64,000 nt of DNA from Sphingomonas sp. (GTDB taxonomy: Bacteria > Pseudomonadota > Alphaproteobacteria > Sphingomonadales > Sphingomonadaceae). Shown piece after piece: positions 54,003 through 62,000 of the stretch (positions within the stretch are counted from its first letter, which is position 1; each line of letters starts with the position of its first letter). The stretch spans positions 62,001-126,000 of the forward strand of contig QFPK01000001.1 of assembly GCA_003248865.1 (NCBI GenBank), given 5' to 3'. The position numbers and the translations under genes are program-made. The notes beneath the pieces were generated by a model that was not told where the DNA came from, did not search any database, and saw only the letters and a program-made list of their open reading frames with translations.

Positions 54003-54338
54003 ATGAATACGGACATCATGAATTCGGTTCGGGGCCTGGTGCTGGCGGTTGTGGCTTCGGGCGTGATGCTGGGCGTCGCGGCAGGCCCCGCAGCGGCGGC
54101 CCCGGTGAAGGAAACCCGCATCGAAGTGGCGAAATATGATCTGACGCGGCCGGAAGGTCGCAAGGCAGTCGAAGGCCGGGTGATCGCGGCGGCGTCGCGG
54201 CTGTGCTCGGAAGGCGGGGTGAACCAGATGAGCCGCGCCGAAGTGACCGAGTACAAGCTATGCATCGCCGATGCGGTGTCGTCGGCTCGCGCCCAGATCA
54301 ACACCATCGTGGGCCAGCAGCAACTGGCAGCGCGTTAA
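54003..54338 (+). CDS. UrcA-family exported protein
   Basis: 111 residues. Signal peptide (L-V-L-A-V-V-A-S-G-V-M-L-G-V-A-A-G-P-A-A-A-A) and the UrcA pattern: K-Y-D-L-T-R-P-E-G-R-K-A-V-E-G-R-V-I-A-A-A-S-R-L-C and a second Cys. Role unknown. The ATG follows AGGAGCGG. A strong terminator hairpin follows. Confidence 0.85.
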   Translation: MNTDIMNSVRGLVLAVVASGVMLGVAAGPAAAAPVKETRIEVAKYDLTRPEGRKAVEGRVIAAASRLCSEGGVNQMSRAEVTEYKLCIADAVSSARAQINTIVGQQQLAAR

Positions 54339-54393
54339 GAAATCTGTAGTTTCGCCGGGGTTATCCCCTCTCTCTCCCGGCGGAAATCAGAAG

Positions 54394-54428
54394 GACGGCC
54401 CGGCGGACCCCCTCTCCGCCGGGCCGTC
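54394..54428 (+). terminator. Strong terminator hairpin after urcA
   Basis: Perfect 14-base stem GACGGCCCGGCGGA (54394-54407) and TCCGCCGGGCCGTC (54415-54428) with a 7-base loop. The rest of the gap to 54711 holds two TTGACA hexamers near 54510-54530 but no clear gene. Confidence 0.8.
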
Positions 54429-54711
54429 TGACGTTTGCAGGCAACAGTGGGGATGCAATTTCCGGGCCATGTGCTAAAAGATGCGACGAGCGGTTGATCC
54501 CGGAATTGACAGATGGCAGGCTGATTGACAGTTGTTTGGGGCCGGACCCGCTGTGTGTTGAACGCCCGTTCGGCCTGTTCCGTGTTGCGTAATTGTTGCG
54601 TACACAGGGTTTGACTGCCGGCGGTGGCAGGAAGCGGCGTCGCGGAGGTTGCGGCGCCGCTTTGCTTTTGGGGGCTATGCCCGGGGCATCGGCAGTGGCA
54701 GGGTGCCCGCC

Positions 54712-54990
54712 ATGGATCAGTTGCGCGATGTGGGCGGCGACGTGGCCGACAATGCGGCGCACAGCCGCTATGAGCTGGTGGTGGACGGCGTGACGGCTTT
54801 CGCCGAATATCGGCTTACGGGCGACCGGATCAACTTTCACCATACGCTGGTACCCGACGCCATCGGCGGGCGCGGCGTGGGCGGCCGGCTGGTGAACGCA
54901 GCGTTGGATGATGTGGAGCGGCGCGGGCTGACGGTGCAGGCCGATTGCTGGTTTGTGGCGAAGGCGGCAGCGGTTAGAGCGAAGCGCTAA
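54712..54990 (+). CDS. GNAT N-acetyltransferase, short YjdJ type, C-terminus replaced
   Basis: 92 residues. Y-E-L-V-V-D-G, F-A-E-Y, I-N-F-H-H-T, G-G-R-G-V-G-G-R-L-V (acetyl-CoA loop), L-D-D-V-E-R-R-G-L-T-V and C-W-F-V-A match the small Gcn5-related family. The usual ending 'Y-I..H-P-E-Y' is absent: the frame runs into repeat copy S2 and ends K-A-A-A-V-R-A-K-R. Possibly damaged. Confidence 0.75.
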   Translation: MDQLRDVGGDVADNAAHSRYELVVDGVTAFAEYRLTGDRINFHHTLVPDAIGGRGVGGRLVNAALDDVERRGLTVQADCWFVAKAAAVRAKR

Positions 54991-55075
54991 TCCGCTGACT
55001 CGCCGCAGGCATGGCCGGCGGGTTGGCGGCGAAGCCGGCAAGCCCGTCCGACAAGCGGGCTTTGCCCGCAACTCT
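54961..55075. repeat. Second palindromic repeat family, copy S2
   Basis: Matches S1 (33254-33372) in order: AAGGCGGCAGCGGTTAG, AGCGCTAA, GACTCGCCGC, GGCCGGC, GTCCGACAA, then a hairpin AAGCGGGC/GCCCGC. A related inverted fragment (GACTCGGCGG...GGCCGCTAACC) lies at 55096-55132. It borders the AT-rich module that follows. Confidence 0.7.
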
Positions 55076-55125
55076 TCCTGTCCTTATGGACCTTCAGGCG
55101 GACTCGGCGGCTTTGCCGCCGGCCG

Positions 55126-55689
55126 CTAACCTCCGTTTGGATCCTCGTGCACAGCCCTCACAAGTCCAAAGCTGTCCTTGGTCGGGAACCGATCGCCAAC
55201 GGGAGCTAGCTTGGCCGCCCGGTCCTGCAGCTTTTGCGTTGCTTCATCCTTGGCGATCTGCTCACCAATTGAGAGAATATCTGAGAACACGTCGCGCATC
55301 TTAGGTAAGCCGAAAATGAGATATCCCAGCGAAAAACCAATCACGAAATTGAATATCCGGCTAGTATAAAAAGGCAGCAAAAAGTTCCTGCCCCACTCCA
55401 ATGACTCGGCGGTTATGATAAGCACAGCAGAAGCTAGTGCGCACACGAACAATGTTTCAAGGAAGCGCAAAACCTCTCGCAGCTTCACGGCTAGCTCTCC
55501 GATTTTCTTAACAGAGAAAGATCCTGATTTAATAGCACCCACTGTGAGGGAAACAGCAGGAAATACTCCTGCCATAATTAGGCCCAAAAGCGGAATGAGG
55601 AGCTTGGCCGGATCGCCTTGCAGCAGATTCGGAGGTGCTAAACTCAATAGAAGAGCCAAAAAAAGAGGGCCGAAGTAGCTTCGCTTCAT
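55126..55689 (-). CDS. Membrane protein of AT-rich two-gene module
   Basis: 187 residues with four hydrophobic helices (about 5-24, 29-53, 78-98, 105-126) and a charged C-terminal tail. Not recognised. The start overlaps the preceding gene's stop by 4 bases. GC is far below the flanks. Together with 55686-56684 it may be a mobile two-gene unit, possibly defensive. Confidence 0.7.
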   Translation of the reverse strand: MKRSYFGPLFLALLLSLAPPNLLQGDPAKLLIPLLGLIMAGVFPAVSLTVGAIKSGSFSVKKIGELAVKLREVLRFLETLFVCALASAVLIITAESLEWGRNFLLPFYTSRIFNFVIGFSLGYLIFGLPKMRDVFSDILSIGEQIAKDEATQKLQDRAAKLAPVGDRFPTKDSFGLVRAVHEDPNGG

Positions 55690-56684
55690 AAGACGAGGTC
55701 AATTTCGCCAGCAGCACTCCATTCTCTCAAACTTTCCTCGATCATCGACACTGCGCTTGTCGGATCCAAAAGGGAACCAATAGTCCGAACAGTCTTGATT
55801 TTCGTAAGTTTAACAAATCCGTCCTTTTCCCGTTTTCCCTTTCCGAGAATAGTGACGTCCTTCGGATCAACATTCCTTAAGGCTTCATCCAAGGTCTGGC
55901 GACGTATCGTCTGCTTTCTCGAAGTTTTACTTTTAATTAGAAATTTAAATACACCCTCCAACCATCCGCCTGGCGGGACTTGCGCCATCAGCCGCGTAAT
56001 ATCGTCGTTCGTCCAACTGAGGGCTTCAAGAACTCGGATAACCGAGTTATTGATACCTCTCGCTTCTGCTACATCTTGGGCAACAAGCCTTTCAATTTCT
56101 CCGGGGTCAAACTCAGGTCGTCGGGCGGGCTCGGCCGCTAAAACCACTTCGGTGGCCTGACTCACAGCGCGCCCGTTCTCGTTAGTGAATAGTGCATTGA
56201 GAACAACGGTATTGCCAACTTCCAATACATTGTACTGTGATAAAAACTGCGTAAAGAACCGCTCAAGCCTTGCGCTTCGCATGCCGGGGCTCTCGATCAT
56301 ACCCAAATGATCGCCAACGATTACAAAGTACAATAGACCATGTATCATACTTGCGTTAGGAAGCTGAAATTGGCCAAGGTCTAGCTCATTGGTATCAGCA
56401 TCGATGTCACCCAATATTGCTGGTACATTTGCACCCTGTTCAAAGAATGCGATCTGTCCGGAAAAAAATGGATCCGGCCAAAACGGTCTTTCCGTAATCT
56501 TGTTAAGAAGGGTAAGTCGGCCGTCTTGGTCGAGGTCAAACCTCCTTTTTGTTACAAGTTCACCAACGATTCGGCCATTGTGATTGAGGTTCAATGCCTC
56601 AATTACCAAATCTTTAAGTGCCTCGGGACGAGGAAAATTCTCTCTGTTGAGGCACCGATACTGAATCGTGGCATTACGCGCCAT
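55686..56684 (-). CDS. Unknown soluble protein of AT-rich two-gene module
   Basis: 332 residues, no signal or membrane helix. Opens M-A-R-N-A-T-I-Q-Y-R-C-L-N. I do not recognise the family with confidence; the general layout (a leading ~300-residue soluble protein coupled to a four-helix membrane protein) recalls some phage-defence pairs. Counted GC is about 45% over 55741-55860. ATG 56684 follows GAAGGGG; TTG 56690 is the alternative. Confidence 0.7.
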   Translation of the reverse strand: MARNATIQYRCLNRENFPRPEALKDLVIEALNLNHNGRIVGELVTKRRFDLDQDGRLTLLNKITERPFWPDPFFSGQIAFFEQGANVPAILGDIDADTNELDLGQFQLPNASMIHGLLYFVIVGDHLGMIESPGMRSARLERFFTQFLSQYNVLEVGNTVVLNALFTNENGRAVSQATEVVLAAEPARRPEFDPGEIERLVAQDVAEARGINNSVIRVLEALSWTNDDITRLMAQVPPGGWLEGVFKFLIKSKTSRKQTIRRQTLDEALRNVDPKDVTILGKGKREKDGFVKLTKIKTVRTIGSLLDPTSAVSMIEESLREWSAAGEIDLVL

Positions 56685-56718
56685 GAACAAACCCCTTCCG
56701 ATTCGACCCTGTCAGAAC

Positions 56719-59550
56719 TTACCCCAACAACCCCCGCAAATACCCCCCCGTAAATCCCTTGCCAGACGCCACGATCTGCTCCGGCGTTCCGGTTGCGACG
56801 ATGGTGCCGCCGCCGGCGCCGCCTTCGGGGCCGAGGTCGATCACCCAGTCTGCTGTCTTGATGACTTCGAGATTGTGCTCGATCACCACGACCGTGTTGC
56901 CCTGATCAACCAGGGCCTGCAGCACTTCCAGCAGTTTGCGGACATCCTCGAAATGGAGGCCGGTGGTGGGCTCGTCGAGGATGTAGAGGGTCTGGCCGGT
57001 GGCGCGGCGGGAGAGTTCCTTGGCGAGTTTCACGCGCTGGGCCTCGCCGCCGGAGAGCGTGGTCGCCTGCTGGCCGACATGGACATAGCCGAGACCCACT
57101 TCCTCCAGCATCTTCAGCCGGTCGCGGATGGGGGGGACGGCTTCGAACAGCTTCACGGCGTCGCTGACCGTCATGTCCAGCACGTCGGCGATGCTGTGGC
57201 CCTTGTGCAGCACCTCCAGCGTTTCCCGGTTGTAGCGCTTGCCGTGGCACACGTCGCACTGGACATAGACGTCGGGCAGGAAGTGCATCTCGATCTTGAG
57301 CATGCCGTCGCCCTGGCAGGCCTCGCAGCGGCCTCCCTTCACGTTGAAGCTGAAGCGACCGGGCTTGTAGCCGCGCGCCAGCGATTCCGGCAGGCCGGCG
57401 AACCAGTCGCGGATGTGGGTGAAGGCACCAGTGTAGGTGGCCGGGTTGGAGCGCGGGGTGCGGCCGATGGGGGACTGATCGATGTCGATCACCTTGTCCA
57501 GATGCTCGAGCCCGGTGATCGCTTCGTGCGGGCCGGCGTGGAGGCGGGCGCCGTTCAGCGCCTTGGCGGCCGCCGGATAGAGGGTGTCGATGACGAAGCT
57601 GGACTTACCCGAGCCCGAGACGCCGGTGACGCAGGTGAAGGTGCCGAGCGGGATGCTGGCGCTGACGTCCTGCAGGTTGTTGGCGCGGGCGCCTTTCACC
57701 GTGAGCTTCTTGCCGTTGCCCTTGCGGCGGGTGGCGGGCACCTCGACCTTGCGGCGGCCGGAGAGATAATCCCCGGTGAGGCTGTTGGGGTTGTTCAGGA
57801 TATCGCTGAGCGTGCCTTCGGCGATGACGGTGCCGCCGTTGCGGCCTGCGCCGGGCCCCATGTCCACCACATGATCGGCGGTGCGGATGGCGTCTTCGTC
57901 ATGCTCGACGACGAGCACGGTGTTGCCGAGGTCGCGCAGGCGCTTCAGTGTTTCCAGCAGCCGGTCGTTGTCGCGCTGGTGCAGGCCGATGGAGGGTTCA
58001 TCCAGCACATAGAGCACGCCCGAGAGGCCCGATCCGATCTGGGAGGCGAGGCGGATGCGCTGGGATTCGCCGCCGGAGAGCGTGCCCGAGGTGCGGTCCA
58101 GGCTGAGATAGCCGAGGCCGACATTGACGAGGAAACCGAGCCGCTCGTTGATTTCCTTGAGGATGCGGGCGGCGATTTCCTGTTGCTTGGCCGTGAGATG
58201 GGCGGGGAGCGCCTGGAACCATTGCGCGGCATCGGCGACGGAGCGGCGGGTGCTGTCTGAAATGCTCTCGCCCGCGATCTTCACGCTGAGGGCTTCGGGC
58301 TTCAGACGGGCGCCGCCGCAGGATTCGCAGGGGGCGGCGGACTGGTAGCGGCCCAGTTCCTCCCGCATCCAGGCGCTCTCCGTGTCCTTGAAGCGCTTGT
58401 CGAGGTTGGCGATGACCCCGTCGAACGGCTTCTGCACTTCATAGCGCTTGCGGCCATCCTCGAAAACGAGCGCGATGGGCTTGCCTTTGGTGCCGTGCAG
58501 GATGGCGTCGCGGGTTTCCTCGGGCAGCTTGGCCCAGGGCTGGTCGAGCGTGCCGCCCAGCGCGCGGACGACGGAGCCGAGCACCTGCATATAATAAGGC
58601 GAGGGCGGGGAGGATTTGGCCCAGGGGACGACGGCGCCGTCCTTCAGGCTGATAGCTTCATTGGGGACGATCAGGAAGGGATCGAAGAAGAGGCGTTCGC
58701 CCAGCCCGTTGCAGGTGGGGCAGGCGCCCTGCGGGGCGTTGAAGGAGAAGAGGCGGGGTTCGATTTCGGGCAGTGTGAAGCCGGAGACCGGACAGGCGAA
58801 CTTTTCGGAGAAGGTGATCGGCTCGCCGCCATCGACCAGCTCCACGACAGCCAGGCCGTCGGCGAGCTTCAGGGCGGTTTCGAAGCTTTCGGCGAGGCGG
58901 CTGGCGATGTCCGGCCGGACCACGAGGCGGTCGACCACGACGTCGATGTTGTGCTTGTACTTCTTGTCGAGCGTAGGCGCGTCCTCGATGTCCACCACTT
59001 CGCCGTTGACGCGCAGGCGCTGGAAGCCGGCTTTCTTCCACTCGGCAACTTCCTTGCGATATTCGCCCTTGCGGCCGCGCACCACGGGGGCGAGCAGCAT
59101 CAGGCGGGTGCCTTCGGGCAGCGCGAGGACGCGGTCCACCATCTGGCTGACCGTCTGCGCGGAGATGGGAAGGCCGGTGGCCGGGCTGTAGGGCACGCCG
59201 GTGCGGGCCCAGAGCAGGCGCATATAATCATAGATTTCGGTGACGGTGCCGACCGTGGAACGCGGATTGCGGCTGGTCGTCTTCTGCTCGATGCTGATCG
59301 CGGGGCTGAGGCCCTCGATATGATCGACATCGGGCTTCTGCATCAGTTCCAGGAACTGGCGGGCATAGGCGGAAAGCGATTCAACGTAGCGGCGCTGGCC
59401 CTCGGCATAGATGGTGTCGAAGGCGAGGCTGGATTTGCCGGAGCCGGAAAGGCCGGTGATGACGATCAGCCTGTCCCTCGGCAGATCGATGTCCACGGAT
59501 TTGAGATTGTGCTCGCGGGCGCCGCGGACGGAGATCTTGGTCAGGCTCAT
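56719..59550 (-). CDS. uvrA: Excinuclease ABC subunit A
   Basis: 943 residues. Two ABC ATPase modules (G-L-S-G-S-G-K-S-S near the start and G-V-S-G-S-G-K-S-S in the middle) and zinc fingers C-P-T-C, C-E-S-C-G-G, C-E-A-C / C-D-V-C. Damage recognition in nucleotide excision repair. Full length. Confidence 0.97.
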   Translation of the reverse strand: MSLTKISVRGAREHNLKSVDIDLPRDRLIVITGLSGSGKSSLAFDTIYAEGQRRYVESLSAYARQFLELMQKPDVDHIEGLSPAISIEQKTTSRNPRSTVGTVTEIYDYMRLLWARTGVPYSPATGLPISAQTVSQMVDRVLALPEGTRLMLLAPVVRGRKGEYRKEVAEWKKAGFQRLRVNGEVVDIEDAPTLDKKYKHNIDVVVDRLVVRPDIASRLAESFETALKLADGLAVVELVDGGEPITFSEKFACPVSGFTLPEIEPRLFSFNAPQGACPTCNGLGERLFFDPFLIVPNEAISLKDGAVVPWAKSSPPSPYYMQVLGSVVRALGGTLDQPWAKLPEETRDAILHGTKGKPIALVFEDGRKRYEVQKPFDGVIANLDKRFKDTESAWMREELGRYQSAAPCESCGGARLKPEALSVKIAGESISDSTRRSVADAAQWFQALPAHLTAKQQEIAARILKEINERLGFLVNVGLGYLSLDRTSGTLSGGESQRIRLASQIGSGLSGVLYVLDEPSIGLHQRDNDRLLETLKRLRDLGNTVLVVEHDEDAIRTADHVVDMGPGAGRNGGTVIAEGTLSDILNNPNSLTGDYLSGRRKVEVPATRRKGNGKKLTVKGARANNLQDVSASIPLGTFTCVTGVSGSGKSSFVIDTLYPAAAKALNGARLHAGPHEAITGLEHLDKVIDIDQSPIGRTPRSNPATYTGAFTHIRDWFAGLPESLARGYKPGRFSFNVKGGRCEACQGDGMLKIEMHFLPDVYVQCDVCHGKRYNRETLEVLHKGHSIADVLDMTVSDAVKLFEAVPPIRDRLKMLEEVGLGYVHVGQQATTLSGGEAQRVKLAKELSRRATGQTLYILDEPTTGLHFEDVRKLLEVLQALVDQGNTVVVIEHNLEVIKTADWVIDLGPEGGAGGGTIVATGTPEQIVASGKGFTGGYLRGLLG

Positions 59551-59630
59551 GGGAGATTGTTCTACCTATGTTCCGCGCCTGATGGAAGAGGGCGCGGGGC
59601 CAGGCAGAGGTGGGCGTTCGGGTGGGAAAA

Positions 59631-59660
59631 GGGAAGGGGCGCCGCGCGACGCCCCTTCCC
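59631..59660 (-). terminator. Terminator hairpin
   Basis: Stem GGGAAGGGGCG (59631-59641) with CGCCCCTTCCC (59650-59660), 8-base loop, directly after the stop of the gene at 59664-60941. Confidence 0.75.
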
Positions 59661-59663
59661 GCA

Positions 59664-60941
59664 TCAATTCGTGGGAATGGTGATGATGGTGGTGGGTTGC
59701 GCGGGCGACGCCAGAGGTGGGCCGGCACGGCGCGGGCCCTCGAGGGTCGGCGCGCCGGGGACGGCATAGGCCGTCATCACGGTCGCCGCACAACCCCAGG
59801 ATACGCCGTTGGTGAAGCTGGCGGGCTGCACCGGTAGCGGGGCTGAGGATTGCAGCGCCGGGGCGGCCGCCTCTGCATCCGCGAGATGGTCCTGCCATGC
59901 CATTGCGGAGAGGCGGCCGCCGCCTTCCGCCGGTGCAAGGACGTAAGGCAGGAAATCGCCGATATAGGTAATCTTGCCGGGTTCGACGGTGAACATCGCC
60001 GAGCCGAGGCAGAAGTTCATGTTCACGGCGCCCTGCACGCCTGGCGTGGCGCCGCTGATGACATAGGTGCCGGGCGTCAGCGCGTGCAGCGCATGTTCGA
60101 CCTCGAGGGCCTTGTCGCGGGATTTGATCAGCAAGCCGTAGGTCGTGGTGTCGGCCTTGTCGCGCTTTTCCGGGAAGACGACGTTGGCGGCCTCCGGATC
60201 ATAGCGGCTGATGAGCAGCGAGGCCGACTTGCCCTGCGACGCCTCGTCTGGGCGACGGAAGCCGAGGATGACGCCACCCTGCCCGCTGGCGATTTCCGCC
60301 GGCTTGACGGGTTTGCGCTGTGCGGCCTTGTCCTTGGACGGATCGCGCGGGCCGATCGATGCAGCCAGCTTCGGTGCGGCGAGGGGGTTTTCCCAGCGCA
60401 GGGTCTTGAGGCCGGGCGGCAAGGTGTCCGCGCCGACGAGGCGGTTGAAATGCGTCTCCCTCTCCGCATCCGACATCGCGGCGATGCGGGCGCGGGCGGC
60501 GGGCTCCTCCACCTCGACCAATGACCAGCCCTTGACGAGCAGGCAGGAACGTCGATTGTCGCGGCGCAGCTGGCCTTCCACGATGGCGTTGCCGATCATG
60601 GCCCCGATCAGCCCTGCGCCCGAGGCGGCTGCCGGCGAGATGATCCCCGGATTATAGGGAACCGTCACAACCTGACCGCCCATGCTGCGCGACCCGCGCG
60701 CGATCATGCGGCATTCCTGCCAGTCGGCATCATAATCCGCACGGGTGGCGCCGGGGCGGTTGTAAAAGCGGCTTTCACGCAGATCGCGGGCGGAATCGTC
60801 GGTAATTTCCTGCCGTTCTTCGGGCGAGAGATCTGACAACGCATTGCCCTGTTGCGATTGCGGGGCGGCGATTGGATTGACGGGGGTTTCGGCGGGCGAT
60901 TCGACTTGAGCGGCCGACATCAGCAGGAACGCAAGCAACAT
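59664..60941 (-). CDS. Exported hypothetical protein with glycine-zipper segment
   Basis: 425 residues. Signal peptide (M-L-L-A-F-L-L-M-S-A-A-Q). A glycine-zipper-like stretch (A-A-A-S-G-A-G-L-I-G-A-M-I-G-N-A-I) near 105-125 suggests membrane association. C-E-C-type cysteines are few. A Pro/Ala-rich C-terminus (P-L-P-V-Q-P). Not recognised. Confidence 0.7.
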   Translation of the reverse strand: MLLAFLLMSAAQVESPAETPVNPIAAPQSQQGNALSDLSPEERQEITDDSARDLRESRFYNRPGATRADYDADWQECRMIARGSRSMGGQVVTVPYNPGIISPAAASGAGLIGAMIGNAIVEGQLRRDNRRSCLLVKGWSLVEVEEPAARARIAAMSDAERETHFNRLVGADTLPPGLKTLRWENPLAAPKLAASIGPRDPSKDKAAQRKPVKPAEIASGQGGVILGFRRPDEASQGKSASLLISRYDPEAANVVFPEKRDKADTTTYGLLIKSRDKALEVEHALHALTPGTYVISGATPGVQGAVNMNFCLGSAMFTVEPGKITYIGDFLPYVLAPAEGGGRLSAMAWQDHLADAEAAAPALQSSAPLPVQPASFTNGVSWGCAATVMTAYAVPGAPTLEGPRRAGPPLASPAQPTTIITIPTN

Positions 60942-61057
60942 GACAATTGCACCTTTCGAGGCACTGGACCCGTGCGCCGATTAGCAATGCCGCATTGGGC
61001 GCGCCAGCCTGCCATCTTGCGAAATAATGCAACCTTCCGTCGCACCCGCCGGCCCTC

Positions 61058-61249
61058 TCAGGCCAGCGTGCGCCGGGCGGGACGGCGGCGCAGCAGGGCG
61101 ACGAGGATGCAGATGCCGACGTTGATCAGCGCCCACATCAGCAGTTCGTGCCCGGCGCCGGTGCTGCCGTTGGCGGCGAGCATTGCGAGGGTGAAGGTGG
61201 CCGTGAGCAGGGCGATCGCGGCGGCAGCGCGGATAAGGAGGATAGGCAT
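61058..61249 (-). CDS. Small two-helix membrane protein
   Basis: 63 residues with two hydrophobic helices (A-A-A-I-A-L-L-T-A-T-F-T-L-A-M-L and L-L-M-W-A-L-I-N-V-G-I-C-I-L-V-A-L-L) and a basic tail (R-R-R-P-A-R-R). AAGGA precedes ATG 61249. Not recognised. Confidence 0.6.
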   Translation of the reverse strand: MPILLIRAAAAIALLTATFTLAMLAANGSTGAGHELLMWALINVGICILVALLRRRPARRTLA

Positions 61250-61353
61250 GTGAAGTCCTTGGGAGAATGAGGTTGATCGTGGGGGTGGCGCCCCGCTTCC
61301 TGCCGACCGCTTCTGATCGGTTGGAGGTCGGCGGGGCGCCCGTGACGAACTTG

Positions 61354-61839
61354 TCAGGCGGCTTTCGCGTTCGGCTGTGCGGGGCCGTTCGCCAGAGCCT
61401 GTTCCCAGCGGTCGAGGCGGATGGAATCGAGATATTCCTGCTGCATCGCCGGGGTGAGGATTTCCGCCAGCCGAACGCCTTCGATCCACAGTTCGATCAC
61501 ATGGAACAGGCCGTCGCGGCTGTGGGTTTCCGCGGGCCAGCCTTCGCGGCGGGCGATGGCATGCACGTCTTCCGCCGAAAGCCGGGTGCCCAGCGCGAAA
61601 TGTGTGGCGCCGCGCGTCCGGGCAGCGCCGGGAATGCCGACGACTCCGGCGGGGCCTTCCACCAGCAGCGTGCCGGCCGGATAGACCTCCACCAGCGTGT
61701 TGGTGGCATCGTCGCCATGGGCAACCCAGCTGCCGTCGGCGACTGGGGGGAATGGGGTGGCCTTGCCGCCCATCAGCTCTGCAAGGACGGTGGCGACGCA
61801 TTGGGGATTCTGGGCGTCTGTGGACAGGTGAAACAACAT
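61354..61839 (-). CDS. VOC (glyoxalase-like) superfamily protein
   Basis: 161 residues. M-L-F-H-L-S-T-D-A-Q-N-P...V-L-A-E-L-M-G-G-K-A-T-P-F-P-P, then D-D-A-T-N-T-L-V-E-V-Y-P-A-G, the pattern of uncharacterised VOC-fold proteins. Metal or substrate unknown. Divergent from the hydrolase gene at 62001. Confidence 0.7.
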   Translation of the reverse strand: MLFHLSTDAQNPQCVATVLAELMGGKATPFPPVADGSWVAHGDDATNTLVEVYPAGTLLVEGPAGVVGIPGAARTRGATHFALGTRLSAEDVHAIARREGWPAETHSRDGLFHVIELWIEGVRLAEILTPAMQQEYLDSIRLDRWEQALANGPAQPNAKAA

Positions 61840-62000
61840 ATTCGGTACACTTTCCGGGCGTTTTCGCTTGGTGCGTGTGTACCCCTCTCGGCGACGGCAT
61901 TTGCCGGATCGGCGCGGCGCCGTCTTGGACGGAAACGACGGAATTCGGGTGCGTGACAAAGCGCTTTGACGACGGCGCTGCGCTGCGGCATGCAGCCGGG

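Noticed and set aside
56668..58260. 530-codon plus-strand frame opposite uvrA
   Set aside because: Antisense shadow of uvrA with biased Ala/Gly/Val composition.
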